34,112 nucleotides of DNA from Gammaproteobacteria bacterium (GTDB lineage Bacteria; Pseudomonadota; Gammaproteobacteria; Pseudomonadales; Azotimanducaceae), in NCBI GenBank assembly GCA_026707045.1, contig JAPOXO010000066.1, forward strand, positions 1 to 34,112. The letters run 5' to 3'. Under the pieces are notes generated by a model. The model was not told the origin of the DNA. It was given only the letters and a program-made list of their open reading frames with translations, and did no database searches. Position 1 is the first letter of the stretch, and each line of letters opens with the position of its first letter. Shown piece after piece: positions 16,860 to 25,112 of the stretch. The translations under genes and the position numbers were made by a program.

Positions 16860-17366
16860 TTACTCCCCTGAATTTATCCGGACCAATGAATCACGTTCAT
16901 TTAGAGGAACTTCATCCAGAGACATAATCTTTAGTATGGGTTCTTCTTCAGAGGATTCGGCAAGAGCTGTGTCGTCAGCCACCACAATATCTGTATCCAA
17001 CGACCACATCGCTCCGGTAATCGGATCGACAATTAGCATCCCAATAAGTCCACCAAGGGCCAGATTCGCAAAGTACCATCCGTCAACTCTTGCATTAAGG
17101 CTTGTCGTTCCCACCACTTTGTCATCTCGCATGAGTTTAATAGTGTAGTTTTCGCCTTTGAAATAAGCTTTTCTTGCAGTCAGGGTGATTGTGGTTGGGG
17201 TTGTGCTCTTATGCACAGTATTACCATCGCTCCGCGTTACGATGACATCCATTTTTGTCGGCTCACTTCGGATCGACACAGGATAGTCAGTCTTACTGAA
17301 CATGGTGGCGCATCCGTTCAATACTAAAGTGAACAGTACTAGTGCCGTGACAATTGCAGGTTTCAT
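16860..17366 (-). CDS. Lipoprotein with PEGA-like beta domain
   Basis: A 168-residue protein. The ATG at 17366 is chosen because AAGGAGG precedes it and it begins MKPAIVTALVLFTLVLNGCA, a signal peptide with lipobox LNGC; the frame is open upstream to 17468. The body reads YPVSIRSEPTKMDVIVTRSD, then TTPTTITLTARKAYF, followed by a Gly-rich hydrophobic hairpin (LALGGLIGMLIVDPITGAMW). This layout is common in small proteobacterial lipoproteins in which a PEGA-like domain precedes a 'GG-x-x-G...D-x-x-TG-x-M/W' segment. An envelope or surface role is inferred. It is first in a two-gene unit with the 16393-16857 protein. Confidence 0.75.
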   Translation of the reverse strand: MKPAIVTALVLFTLVLNGCATMFSKTDYPVSIRSEPTKMDVIVTRSDGNTVHKSTTPTTITLTARKAYFKGENYTIKLMRDDKVVGTTSLNARVDGWYFANLALGGLIGMLIVDPITGAMWSLDTDIVVADDTALAESSEEEPILKIMSLDEVPLNERDSLVRINSGE

Positions 17367-17550
17367 TCGATTTTCCTCCTTAAATCTGGTCAACTGATTC
17401 GCGTTTCGGTGTTTTCTTTCTGGTGAAGGTTTCCTTGAAACCATTTCGCCATCATTGGTGTTTATCACCTACACCTCCGCTTGTGGTTCAGCCATTTCTC
17501 CTGTAGTGCCTACGCGACACCAAAGCAACAGACAAGGTGCCGGGTCGTTT

Positions 17551-17657
17551 GCTAACACGATTACGTCGTAAAGGTAGTTCCCGCCTATTCACCACGAATG
17601 GCGGTTGTTGTATTCGGCAGGTGACCCGACCGATGTGACGACGTAATGCCGTGTTAG
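17551..17657. repeat. Long imperfect palindrome (attC-like or MITE-like fold)
   Basis: GCTAACACG-ATTACGTCGT (17551-17569) is inverted at about 17638-17657 as ACGACGTAAT-gc-CGTGTTAGC, the only difference being two extra bases in the right arm. Between the arms, CCGCCtATTC and GAATGGCGG (about 17581-17604) form a second hairpin. The whole 107-base element could fold into one long stem. The outer ends contain CTAAC and GTTAG, as in integron attC sites, but they do not meet the full RYYYAAC/GTTRRRY consensus. No transposase or integrase gene is nearby. Confidence 0.6.
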
Positions 17658-17739
17658 CACGAAAGATGGTAGCACAGGAAAGTATGGAAAGGAAGCGATT
17701 CGATGCACATAAGGGCTTTCGGTAGTAGTTTTATGTGGC

Positions 17740-17896
17740 TTTATGACAAACATGATTTGCAAAATGGTTCATTACGATTGAAAAAGACTATTCGGCCGCG
17801 TACTCGGTTTACTGTGTGGAGCAAAATGCGGATTTTTGTGATTATTTCTATGTAGTATCGTAAAATTATCATGATTTTTTTACGATAATACATTAA
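17740..17896 (+). promoter_or_regulatory. AT-rich promoter region of the ATPase with an inverted repeat
   Basis: This stretch is visibly AT-richer than its surroundings. GTATCGTAAAA (17855-17865) is answered by TTTTACGATAATAC (17878-17891), an inverted repeat broken by two extra bases, which ends 5 bases before the ATG at 17897. The position suggests an operator or 5' hairpin controlling the ATPase gene. The low GC hints at horizontal acquisition. Confidence 0.4.
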
Positions 17897-19114
17897 ATGT
17901 TTATCGAAAGATATGTGGAAGGGGAGTTTCACTCACTCCTTGAACAGTATCGACAGATGATCTTTTTGTCGGGACCCAGGCAGGTGGGCAAGACAACGGC
18001 AGTACGAAACATTTCCAATCGTCTCCCTCTATCACACTATCTGAATTGGGACAATGTCCAGCATCGGCAGAGGTTTCTCCACAATCCAACTGACTTTGCA
18101 TCCGAAATTGGATTAGATCAAGTGACTGCGACGAAGATTTTTTGTCTATTCGACGAATTGCACAAATTTAGTCGTTGGCGAGATTTCTTGAAAGGACTTC
18201 ACGATTCGTACTCCGCGTTCAATGCTGTTGTGACTGGGAGCGCGCAGTTAAACGTTTTTTGGCGGGGAGGAGATAGTCTTCGCGGACGATATTTTTCCTA
18301 TACACTGCATCCTCTTTCCATCGCAGAGCTAGTTCGTTCTCTAGACGATATAGAACGCGCGATAGTGACTATGCCGAAGAAGATATCCGACGACCGATGG
18401 GAAGCTTTCTGGCAATTTGGAGGATTTCCGGAACCGTTTCAACGAGCTAACAAGCGGTTTCACAACCGATGGACACTTACGTTCAATGATCAAGTGCTTC
18501 GTGAGGAAGTCCGTGACTTGACCCGTGTGCGGGAATTGAGTCAGATCGAATCGCTTGCGCTACACATTCGAGACCGGGTGGGTCAAATGTCGAATTATTT
18601 GGGATTAGCTCGTTCTGTGCAAAGTTCCGTCGACAGCGTTCGTCGGTGGACCACAATACTGGAATCACTGTACTTTTGCTACAGAGTGACACCGTGGTAC
18701 AGGAATGTAGCTAGGTCTCTGCGTAAGGAGCCGAAGTTCTATCTTTGGGATTGGTCCCAGGTGCAAGACGCTGGTGCAAAGGCAGAGAACATTGTTGCAA
18801 GCGCATTGCTCAAATCTGTCAATTGGTGGACCGAGAGTGGCTTGGGAAACTACTCGCTTCACTTTCTGCGCGATACACAGAAACGCGAAGTAGATTTCAT
18901 CGTTGTGAGAGACGGCCAGCCATGGTTCTTGGTTGAAGTCAAGTCTGGTTCGCCATGTTCTTTGTCACCCCAATTAGGATATTTTCAGAAACAAGTGGGT
19001 GCGGACCACGCATTCCAAGTCTCTTTTGAAGCTTCTTTTGAGTCTAGAAATTGCTTTGACTATCGCTCTCCGATACAGGTTCCGGCGAAAACCTTTCTCT
19101 CTCAGCTAGTTTAG
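17897..19114 (+). CDS. AAA ATPase with DUF4143-type nuclease-like C-terminus
   Basis: A 405-residue protein of the AAA_14/DUF4143 family, widespread and poorly understood. Walker A is GPRQVGKTT (26-34), Walker B is IFCLFDELHKF with D86 and E87, and a sensor-like VVTGSAQLN follows. The family segment GGDSLRGRYFSYTLHPLSI comes next. The C-terminal DUF4143 region ends with D333 in REVDFIVV and E347/K349 in FLVEVKSG, a PDDEXK-like D-ExK pattern that appears intact. Members are often found in accessory DNA, and defence or toxin-like roles have been proposed, but the function is not settled. The gene stands alone, preceded by an AT-rich promoter region and a long palindrome. Cytosolic. Confidence 0.88.
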   Translation: MFIERYVEGEFHSLLEQYRQMIFLSGPRQVGKTTAVRNISNRLPLSHYLNWDNVQHRQRFLHNPTDFASEIGLDQVTATKIFCLFDELHKFSRWRDFLKGLHDSYSAFNAVVTGSAQLNVFWRGGDSLRGRYFSYTLHPLSIAELVRSLDDIERAIVTMPKKISDDRWEAFWQFGGFPEPFQRANKRFHNRWTLTFNDQVLREEVRDLTRVRELSQIESLALHIRDRVGQMSNYLGLARSVQSSVDSVRRWTTILESLYFCYRVTPWYRNVARSLRKEPKFYLWDWSQVQDAGAKAENIVASALLKSVNWWTESGLGNYSLHFLRDTQKREVDFIVVRDGQPWFLVEVKSGSPCSLSPQLGYFQKQVGADHAFQVSFEASFESRNCFDYRSPIQVPAKTFLSQLV

Positions 19115-19751
19115 GAGAGGTAGTCGACTCTACGATGTAGTTTACGACTCCCTTCCAGAGCTCGAATAGGCAAATCGGTCCTATCAGTCACACAATACCA
19201 AAAAGGTTTATGGAGTCTAGAAGAGTATCGTGTTCAGTAAGGATAAAAGCCGGAGGCCTTGAACCTTAGCTACAAGAGAATCCAAAGAAGCTCTCGTTAT
19301 GCCGTCTCCGTTGGAATTGGATGGGCGGAACTAGGAACAGGCAGACGCTCCTGTTCAGAAGATTCGGTGGCAGCATTCTGCAGATCGTCCGCAACTGCCA
19401 GCCTTGGAGATCCAAATCGCATCCATGCTGACCAGATTGAACGAGCTACCCGATGAGCACACCGTCGGTTGATGACTTGTGACACGTTTGTAACTCCTTT
19501 GTAAGGACATTCCCAATTCGGAGTCTTTGCGACTTGTGGTCGCCCGATTTCCGATCAAGAGAAATCGATCGCCAATGAATGGTAGGCGGTCGACTCTTCA
19601 TTCACTATTTATGACATTTCGAGATGTCAAAAGTTCACAAATTGCCTCAATAGACGGGAAGAAAGACCTTCTTTTGCCGTTGTGCCCACATTTGGAAGAC
19701 TAGGAAGGTGCCAAACAAAAGCAAGCTGTATAGAGCTGGGAGCCCTGGATC
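19115..19751. other. Intergenic stretch with no gene supported
   Basis: About 640 bases between the stop of the ATPase and the stop of the last TldE-like gene. Short frames on both strands lack ribosome sites and recognisable content. The only clear structure is the near-perfect palindrome TGACATtTCGAgATGTCA at 19612-19629. Confidence 0.45.
19612..19629. repeat. 18-bp near-perfect palindrome
   Basis: TGACATtTCGAgATGTCA is symmetric at all but one base pair and centred on TCGA. It lies in a gene-free stretch about 120 bases past the stop of the last TldE-like gene. It may be a protein-binding site or part of a terminator. No neighbouring start codon explains it. Confidence 0.3.
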
Positions 19752-21461
19752 CTAATTCGATACGGCAGAAGGTTCTGTATAGGGATGGGGCACTACCGGC
19801 GGCTTAGGTGATATGGGGCGCATTTTCCGAACTGTCAGTTCTTCGATGAGTATGGACGGACAGACAATCGACATGGGAGTTACCCAAGGTCCACCACTGA
19901 AACCGAAGACTGTATCGTACTGATTCACACCTTTGGATACCGCTACGATATCACGCAAAGTTCGATCGTTGTAGCCCGTTATCTCGATTACGGGAAGCAA
20001 CTCCTCTCTGCCGTCGGGAAAGACCTTGTACGCTTCCAATACGTTTGACGTACGATTGCCAAATGCCAATTCAGACCGGTTAGCGAGCCTTCGCACCACA
20101 ACTCCGTACTCTACTCCATAGTCTTGCATGAGGAATTCCATTTCCTTCTGCATTTCCTCGTCTGCTAGTCCTTCACCTTCCTCGGGTAGCAGAAAGACAT
20201 TCCCTGGAATGGCACCTCCACCGCTTCGGCTAGATCCAGTGCTACTAGTGAAGTCGTCAACAGGACTGCGAGTGCTTAGCAACGTCTGCAGTCTTCCTCC
20301 TTCAATGAGATGTGTGCGCTCGGCAGGCACTCCTTGTCGGTCAACTTCGTAGTGTCCCAATAAAGGATTGCCTTCAAAGAAAGCTAACGTTGGATCGTTG
20401 ATGACATCGATTTTCGCTGATATGACTCGCGCGCCGATTTTGTCGAGAAACGGATTGCGTGGACGCAGTGAGTCTCTACGGGGATCGTCGGTCATAGGTA
20501 CTCGAATTGCCAGCAATCTAGGCAACAGCAATCGTCGGAACAATTCCGATGCCGCCTGTCCTTCGAACATTACTGGACCGTTGTAGACTTCTTCTGGTGG
20601 TGTTGCAACTCGAAGATTTCGCAGCCGATCAATCATTCCCTGTACGCGAGATTCCATGACACTCAAAGGAGAAAACGTAGCGCAGTCGGTGCTGTATTCC
20701 GTCGAATAGTCCTGCAGTTCGGTTCCATCATCCGCCTGGGTGAACGCCATGGTTCTGATACGGCACTGTCGTTCATAAATGTCGTGAAAACTGCCCTCGC
20801 TGTTCACAAAGACCCTACGGCGTTTTGCAGCGGTCGCGACAACTACCGATGTATAGATTTCCGGCGCATTCAGGAACACTTCTGACAGTTTTCGAGCGGG
20901 GTCCCGAACAACATGAAGATCAATGGCTTCGAAGTCAGCTTCAGACCCACTCACATGCCGATATGGCTCTTCAATAGAGAAGTCCGCCAACGTGTCTTCC
21001 TGTCGCCGGTTTTCGAGTGCAGTCTTCTTGGATGCTAGGTTCTGGACTGCATTCTTATAGGCCCTGTCAGTCGCACGCCATATATTTCTTCGCAATTCTT
21101 CGTAGTCGTCTGTTAATGGCAATCCTTGGGTAACTGCGGAAGATCGGTTGGCACGAGGCGCATAATTTCGATTATCCAGTTCATAGGACCCGACACGCAC
21201 TTCCACGCGCAGCGTGCGCGCTTGGGACTGGTCGTCGCGCACGGAAGTACCCAAAAAGAAGGACTCGGAGTATTGAGTGTTGTCGAAAACTGTATAGGCT
21301 ACGAAGTATGGTTTGGGGGAATCTTCGAGCTGCAACTCGTTCTTTGAGCGTTCCAACTCGTCATTTAGAGCCGCAATGATGACGTCCTCGTTTTCTGCGA
21401 CTGCGATGTTGCCAGCTCCAACTGCAACAAAGGCTGCAACAAACACGCGAAAGATCCTCAT
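19752..21461 (-). CDS. Exported TldE/PmbA-type subunit (no HExxxH), array member 7
   Basis: A 569-residue TldD/PmbA-family protein. The N-terminus MRIFRVFVAAFVAVGAGNIA is a signal peptide. The N-domain carries the array signature DELERSKNELQLEDSPKPYF. At the position where TldD proteins have HExxxH, this one reads GPVMFEGQAASELFRRLLLP, so it has no zinc site and corresponds to the TldE partner. The later DPTLAFFEGNPLLGHYEVDR, STGSSRSGGGAIPGN and the ending VVPHP are shared with the other E-type members. Its ATG overlaps the stop of the TldD-type gene at 21458 (ATGA), which supports a coupled heterodimer. It is the last gene of the array. Substrate unknown. Confidence 0.85.
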   Translation of the reverse strand: MRIFRVFVAAFVAVGAGNIAVAENEDVIIAALNDELERSKNELQLEDSPKPYFVAYTVFDNTQYSESFFLGTSVRDDQSQARTLRVEVRVGSYELDNRNYAPRANRSSAVTQGLPLTDDYEELRRNIWRATDRAYKNAVQNLASKKTALENRRQEDTLADFSIEEPYRHVSGSEADFEAIDLHVVRDPARKLSEVFLNAPEIYTSVVVATAAKRRRVFVNSEGSFHDIYERQCRIRTMAFTQADDGTELQDYSTEYSTDCATFSPLSVMESRVQGMIDRLRNLRVATPPEEVYNGPVMFEGQAASELFRRLLLPRLLAIRVPMTDDPRRDSLRPRNPFLDKIGARVISAKIDVINDPTLAFFEGNPLLGHYEVDRQGVPAERTHLIEGGRLQTLLSTRSPVDDFTSSTGSSRSGGGAIPGNVFLLPEEGEGLADEEMQKEMEFLMQDYGVEYGVVVRRLANRSELAFGNRTSNVLEAYKVFPDGREELLPVIEITGYNDRTLRDIVAVSKGVNQYDTVFGFSGGPWVTPMSIVCPSILIEELTVRKMRPISPKPPVVPHPYTEPSAVSN

Positions 21462-23170
21462 CGATCTATGCTTGGCAACCGAAATGAGGTTTCTTCCGGG
21501 TTTTCAACGGGATTGGACAAAATCGGAGGCCGTCCGCGAGAACTGGTTGCTTTTTGAACTTCGATTTGCGATACCAGAATCGATGGTGCAACTGCAGATA
21601 CTGGAATCTGGCCTGATTCAGCGCCGCACATTCCATTAAACACTCCGTAATCGTCAGCTCCGGCTTCTACGCGACTGAACGTGGTCAACGGCGTACCAAT
21701 TAAGTTAACTCCACGAACCAGCTCCTTATGACCGTCCAAATACAAGCGATATACAACGATGGGCGTCACTGTAAATGCATTCGGTAAGGTGCGATTCGTG
21801 ATCGTGAATCCTCCCTGGATGTCTTCGAAATACAGCCCAAACTCTTTTCCTTGTTCACGAACGCGTTCAAGTAGCATTTCCTCGAGTCCTTCAGGTGTAT
21901 ACGGATCCTCAACAGTTACAAACATATTCGACTGGCGAGCCACTACAGGAAGCCCGTAGTTCTTCCTACCGTGTCCGTTTGATGTCAAGAACCCCTTCAT
22001 TGGCAGGCGTGACATCAAAAATCCCTTGAGCACACCATTTTCGACTACATCTACCTGTTCCGCTCGTACTCCTTGATTGTCATAGCTGTACGATCCAATC
22101 AGATCGGTCGAGCCAAAAGTCCTCAAGTTCGGATCGAATGAGACGCTAAAGTTCTTGGGTAAAACATACTCCCCTAATTTTGCTTTGAACGTTTGACCTT
22201 CGTGCTCGGCCTTTTGTCGATGCCCTTCAAGCCGATGCCCGAGGATTTCGTGAAAGAAAACACCAGCCGCGCGCCCCGACAGAATTGCGGGACCCGTATA
22301 GGGATCGACCAACGGAGCTGCTCGCATCTGCTTCAGGTTCTCAATTAAGTCGTCGATGTCCTTCAGAATGGTTTCGTCCTTGGGTAGTCCCGCAAGGGTC
22401 GATGAGGCATAAGTGATGTACCTAGGAAGGATCATCCCGTCTTCCGCCTTTGCAGAGGCCGATATCACGATCCTGTAGTAAGGTTCGGAAACCTGTACTT
22501 TTGTTCCGTCGGTATTTACGAACCATCTCGTCTCGACATCTCCACCGATCGCTATACGGTTAGAAATTATGTGACCTGCCCGTTTAAACGGACGTCCATA
22601 TCTTTGAACCTTGGACTCGAAGAGTGCCTGATCTCCTTCTAGTTCAACGAATTCAGCTCTGTTTACCTCTTGTGGGGCACGAGCAAAATCCCCGGATTTG
22701 TCGACCTCTTCCACACGAGATTGCATAGCGCTCACTACATTGCTCAATCTCGAAATCGCACTTCGGTAGCTTGAGTTGGTTGCGTACCAAAGGGTATTGC
22801 GTATTGCTCGTGGGGTCTCAATGGATATCGAACTCGCGCCTCCTCCAGCACCACCAAAGTGAGTGTTGTCCAATTCGTAGCCACCCACTCTAAGGTCAAT
22901 GTCCAATACCCGAAACGATGAATCTGAAATGAAGCCGATTTCTCCGTAAGAACCAGAAACATTCAGGGTTACATCTTGTGTGACTTCGTAGCTAATGTAG
23001 TAAGGAGGCTCGTCCTGTTCCTGCAAGACTTCAAAGGATCGCTGCAATTCTTCATACATGACGTCGAGCACGTCGAAGTCATCCGGTTGATCCGAAAGTA
23101 CACACGGACCAATGGCGAAAAGTGCTAGTACATTCGCGAAGGTCAGAAGCATTTTCATTGCATTTTTCAT
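21458..23170 (-). CDS. Exported TldD-type zinc metallopeptidase, array member 6
   Basis: A 570-residue protein. The ATG at 23170 has AGGA six bases upstream. The signal peptide is MKNAMKMLLTFANVLALFAI. It carries the TldD active-site helix GRAAGVFFHEILGHRLEGHR, with HEILGH at about 307-312. The C-terminal cysteine motif FNGMCGAESGQIPVS (C515) corresponds to the Cys that is a zinc ligand in E. coli TldD. Other family blocks are SYDNQGVRAEQVDVVENGVL and NGHGRKNYGLPVVARQSN. The catalytic residues look intact. E. coli TldD works with TldE in the cytosol to trim unfolded peptides such as the microcin B17 leader and CcdA. Here export to the periplasm is predicted. The TldE-type gene follows with an ATGA overlap. 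Confidence 0.9.
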   Translation of the reverse strand: MKNAMKMLLTFANVLALFAIGPCVLSDQPDDFDVLDVMYEELQRSFEVLQEQDEPPYYISYEVTQDVTLNVSGSYGEIGFISDSSFRVLDIDLRVGGYELDNTHFGGAGGGASSISIETPRAIRNTLWYATNSSYRSAISRLSNVVSAMQSRVEEVDKSGDFARAPQEVNRAEFVELEGDQALFESKVQRYGRPFKRAGHIISNRIAIGGDVETRWFVNTDGTKVQVSEPYYRIVISASAKAEDGMILPRYITYASSTLAGLPKDETILKDIDDLIENLKQMRAAPLVDPYTGPAILSGRAAGVFFHEILGHRLEGHRQKAEHEGQTFKAKLGEYVLPKNFSVSFDPNLRTFGSTDLIGSYSYDNQGVRAEQVDVVENGVLKGFLMSRLPMKGFLTSNGHGRKNYGLPVVARQSNMFVTVEDPYTPEGLEEMLLERVREQGKEFGLYFEDIQGGFTITNRTLPNAFTVTPIVVYRLYLDGHKELVRGVNLIGTPLTTFSRVEAGADDYGVFNGMCGAESGQIPVSAVAPSILVSQIEVQKATSSRGRPPILSNPVENPEETSFRLPSIDR

Positions 23171-23257
23171 GAGAATCCTAAGTTGAGCTTGTCCATTGCA
23201 CTACATTCACTTGGTGGTACGTGAGAAAGGGAATAGTTTCACTCCGAGATGCATTAC

Positions 23258-23276
23258 TACTATGTCGCCAATAGTA
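23258..23276 (-). promoter_or_regulatory. Small inverted repeat upstream of array member 6
   Basis: TACTAT (23258-23263) and ATAGTA (23271-23276) are inverted in the 145-base gap between two D-E pairs, about 90 bases upstream of the start at 23170. It could be an operator or a weak hairpin. The evidence is symmetry and position only. Confidence 0.2.
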
Positions 23277-23315
23277 ACAATCACACAAATGAACAGGTCT
23301 CTTGTCAGAAGTGTG

Positions 23316-25112
23316 CTAATTGTTGCTCAACGGATGGGGAACAATAGGAAGCTTTGGATTCTGGTCCCTAGCACTTCGCAAGCTTAGTTCCTCGAAGAGC
23401 AATGCTGGCGTAACGACGGAAGCTATAGTTTGGTCAGCACCTGCAAGACTACCCACACCACGAGTCAAGACACTGGAGACCATGACTGGACCCAATGTGG
23501 AAACGGGAACGTCAAAGTGCTGTCTTGTTTCCGACACTCCAAGGATATCTTTGAAGAACGATGGGTCGAAATTGACAATCACAACAGGTTGCAAAGGAGT
23601 CTCGCGACCATCCGAGTACACCTTCGTCGCATAGACAGATGGCAATACCAATATTGCGCCGGACATTGAAGCATGGAACTTTTGCTGAAGAATTGCGTGG
23701 TCCGAATGTATATCCAGTGCGTTGGAAATCTTTCGAATGAATACGGCAAAATCGGATCCGTTTGATTCTGCGGTCGCCAAAAGCTGTGATTTCAATTCAT
23801 CCATGGTTACAGCGCTGTCCATTGTGAGGAACAGATTTCCAGGCAATGGAAGAGGCAATCCTCGGTGACTTCCCGTGGAATTTTCAAGTGACCCGATCGG
23901 GGCTCGAGATGTAAGAAGCCTACGTAGTCTTCCCTCGACAACCAATTCCGTACGTCGAGACGGCAATCCTTCAGCGTCTACCGAATAGCTTCCAAGTAGA
24001 GGTCTGCCTTCGTACTCGGTTATCGTAGGGTCATTGACGATGTTGAACGAACGGGGAAAAACTCTTGCATTCATTCGATCGAGAAATGGAGTGGTCAACT
24101 GCTGTATACGCGCATCGAAATCTGCATTGCCAATTTGCGGCAACGGAACCGCGCCGAACAGATCCAACAGCACCTGATTTGCAAATTCCGCCACCGCCTG
24201 AGCCTCCAACAACACGGGTCCATCGTAAGCAGCCAGCTCTTCGGCATGACGTTGTCGTTTGAGTTGATCCACCATTTGTGCGGTTTGCTGTTTCATAGTT
24301 GAAACATCGGGCAGTTCTCCGCATCCCTTAGCAAGAAATGTAGTTGTATCGGAAAGTTCGGTTCCCTCCGTAGAATGCGTCTCAGCGCGGGACTTAGCTG
24401 AACAGAATTCTGTGGTGTAGGTGTGGTAATTGCCTTCAGAGTCCAAATAGGTGCGTTTAGTTGCTACTGAAACAACAGTTGCTGACGACCCGAAAATCTC
24501 TGAGTGACCCTGAAATGTCTTAGATAGCTCTCGGGCAATGCTCGAAATCGCTTCTGTGGATGGTTGTGGAACTTCGTTGGAAGACTTGAAACTGAAAGGA
24601 ACTTCATCGCTGAAGTCGGCGGACCGACTTCTTCGAGACTGTGCCGAAACAGCGGCTTTCTTTGCAGCATATGCTGCTATTGCTTCCTTGTACGCCTGAT
24701 CAGTTGCTATCCACAAGGAACGCCGTAGTTCGTGATAGTTGTCATCAATGGGGAGCAAAAGACTACCGCTGTTGGCTCCCGCAGTTGGGTCACTTTGTAG
24801 ATTCACGAAGTTGGAGTTGTCGAGCGACTTGGAACCCACCCGGACTTTGGTAGTCAACCTCCGAACTTGATCGTAAATAGAGCCATCTTGTGCTCCCAGA
24901 ACGTACGATTCACTTGCAGTAGTTGTTTCCTCGACGGTGTAGGAAATGAAATAAGGCTTGGGCTCGTCTTCAAGTTGAAGTTCGCTCAAAGCGCGGTCCA
25001 TTTCATCGTGCATCGCTCGAAGAAGTGTGTCGTCTTCGTCGACTTCGCTGGACACATTTGTAACCGACAACACAATGCACAATCCAATTGCAAGGAGCCG
25101 AAACGCTTTCAT
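23316..25112 (-). CDS. Exported TldE/PmbA-type subunit (no HExxxH), array member 5
   Basis: A 598-residue protein with signal peptide MKAFRLLAIGLCIVLSVTNV. The N-domain signature is DEMDRALSELQLEDEPKPYF, close to the other E-type members. The zinc helix is replaced by GPVLLEAQAVAEFANQVLLD, so the protein is predicted to be catalytically inactive and to act as the structural TldE half. The conserved DPTITEYEGRPLLGSYSVDA and NSTGSHRGLPLPLPGNLFL blocks are present, and the tail KLPIVPHPLSNN matches the E-type ending. Compared with its siblings it has longer Ser-rich inserts near residues 160-200. The start overlaps the stop of the upstream TldD-type gene (ATGA, 25109-25112). Confidence 0.85.
   Translation of the reverse strand: MKAFRLLAIGLCIVLSVTNVSSEVDEDDTLLRAMHDEMDRALSELQLEDEPKPYFISYTVEETTTASESYVLGAQDGSIYDQVRRLTTKVRVGSKSLDNSNFVNLQSDPTAGANSGSLLLPIDDNYHELRRSLWIATDQAYKEAIAAYAAKKAAVSAQSRRSRSADFSDEVPFSFKSSNEVPQPSTEAISSIARELSKTFQGHSEIFGSSATVVSVATKRTYLDSEGNYHTYTTEFCSAKSRAETHSTEGTELSDTTTFLAKGCGELPDVSTMKQQTAQMVDQLKRQRHAEELAAYDGPVLLEAQAVAEFANQVLLDLFGAVPLPQIGNADFDARIQQLTTPFLDRMNARVFPRSFNIVNDPTITEYEGRPLLGSYSVDAEGLPSRRTELVVEGRLRRLLTSRAPIGSLENSTGSHRGLPLPLPGNLFLTMDSAVTMDELKSQLLATAESNGSDFAVFIRKISNALDIHSDHAILQQKFHASMSGAILVLPSVYATKVYSDGRETPLQPVVIVNFDPSFFKDILGVSETRQHFDVPVSTLGPVMVSSVLTRGVGSLAGADQTIASVVTPALLFEELSLRSARDQNPKLPIVPHPLSNN

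Noticed and set aside
17551..17657. A firm call of an integron attC site
   Set aside because: The end motifs do not match the full GTTRRRY/RYYYAAC consensus, and neither an integrase nor cassette series is present, so it is kept only as a structural repeat.
17741..17932. Minus-strand 63-codon frame in the AT-rich region
   Set aside because: Composition is an artefact of AT-richness (Ile, Tyr, Lys), and it overlaps the start of the ATPase gene.
19246..19266. GC-rich AAGCCGGAGGCCTT as a terminator of the array
   Set aside because: The stem needs a bulge and lies nearly 500 bases from the last stop codon, so the link is too weak.
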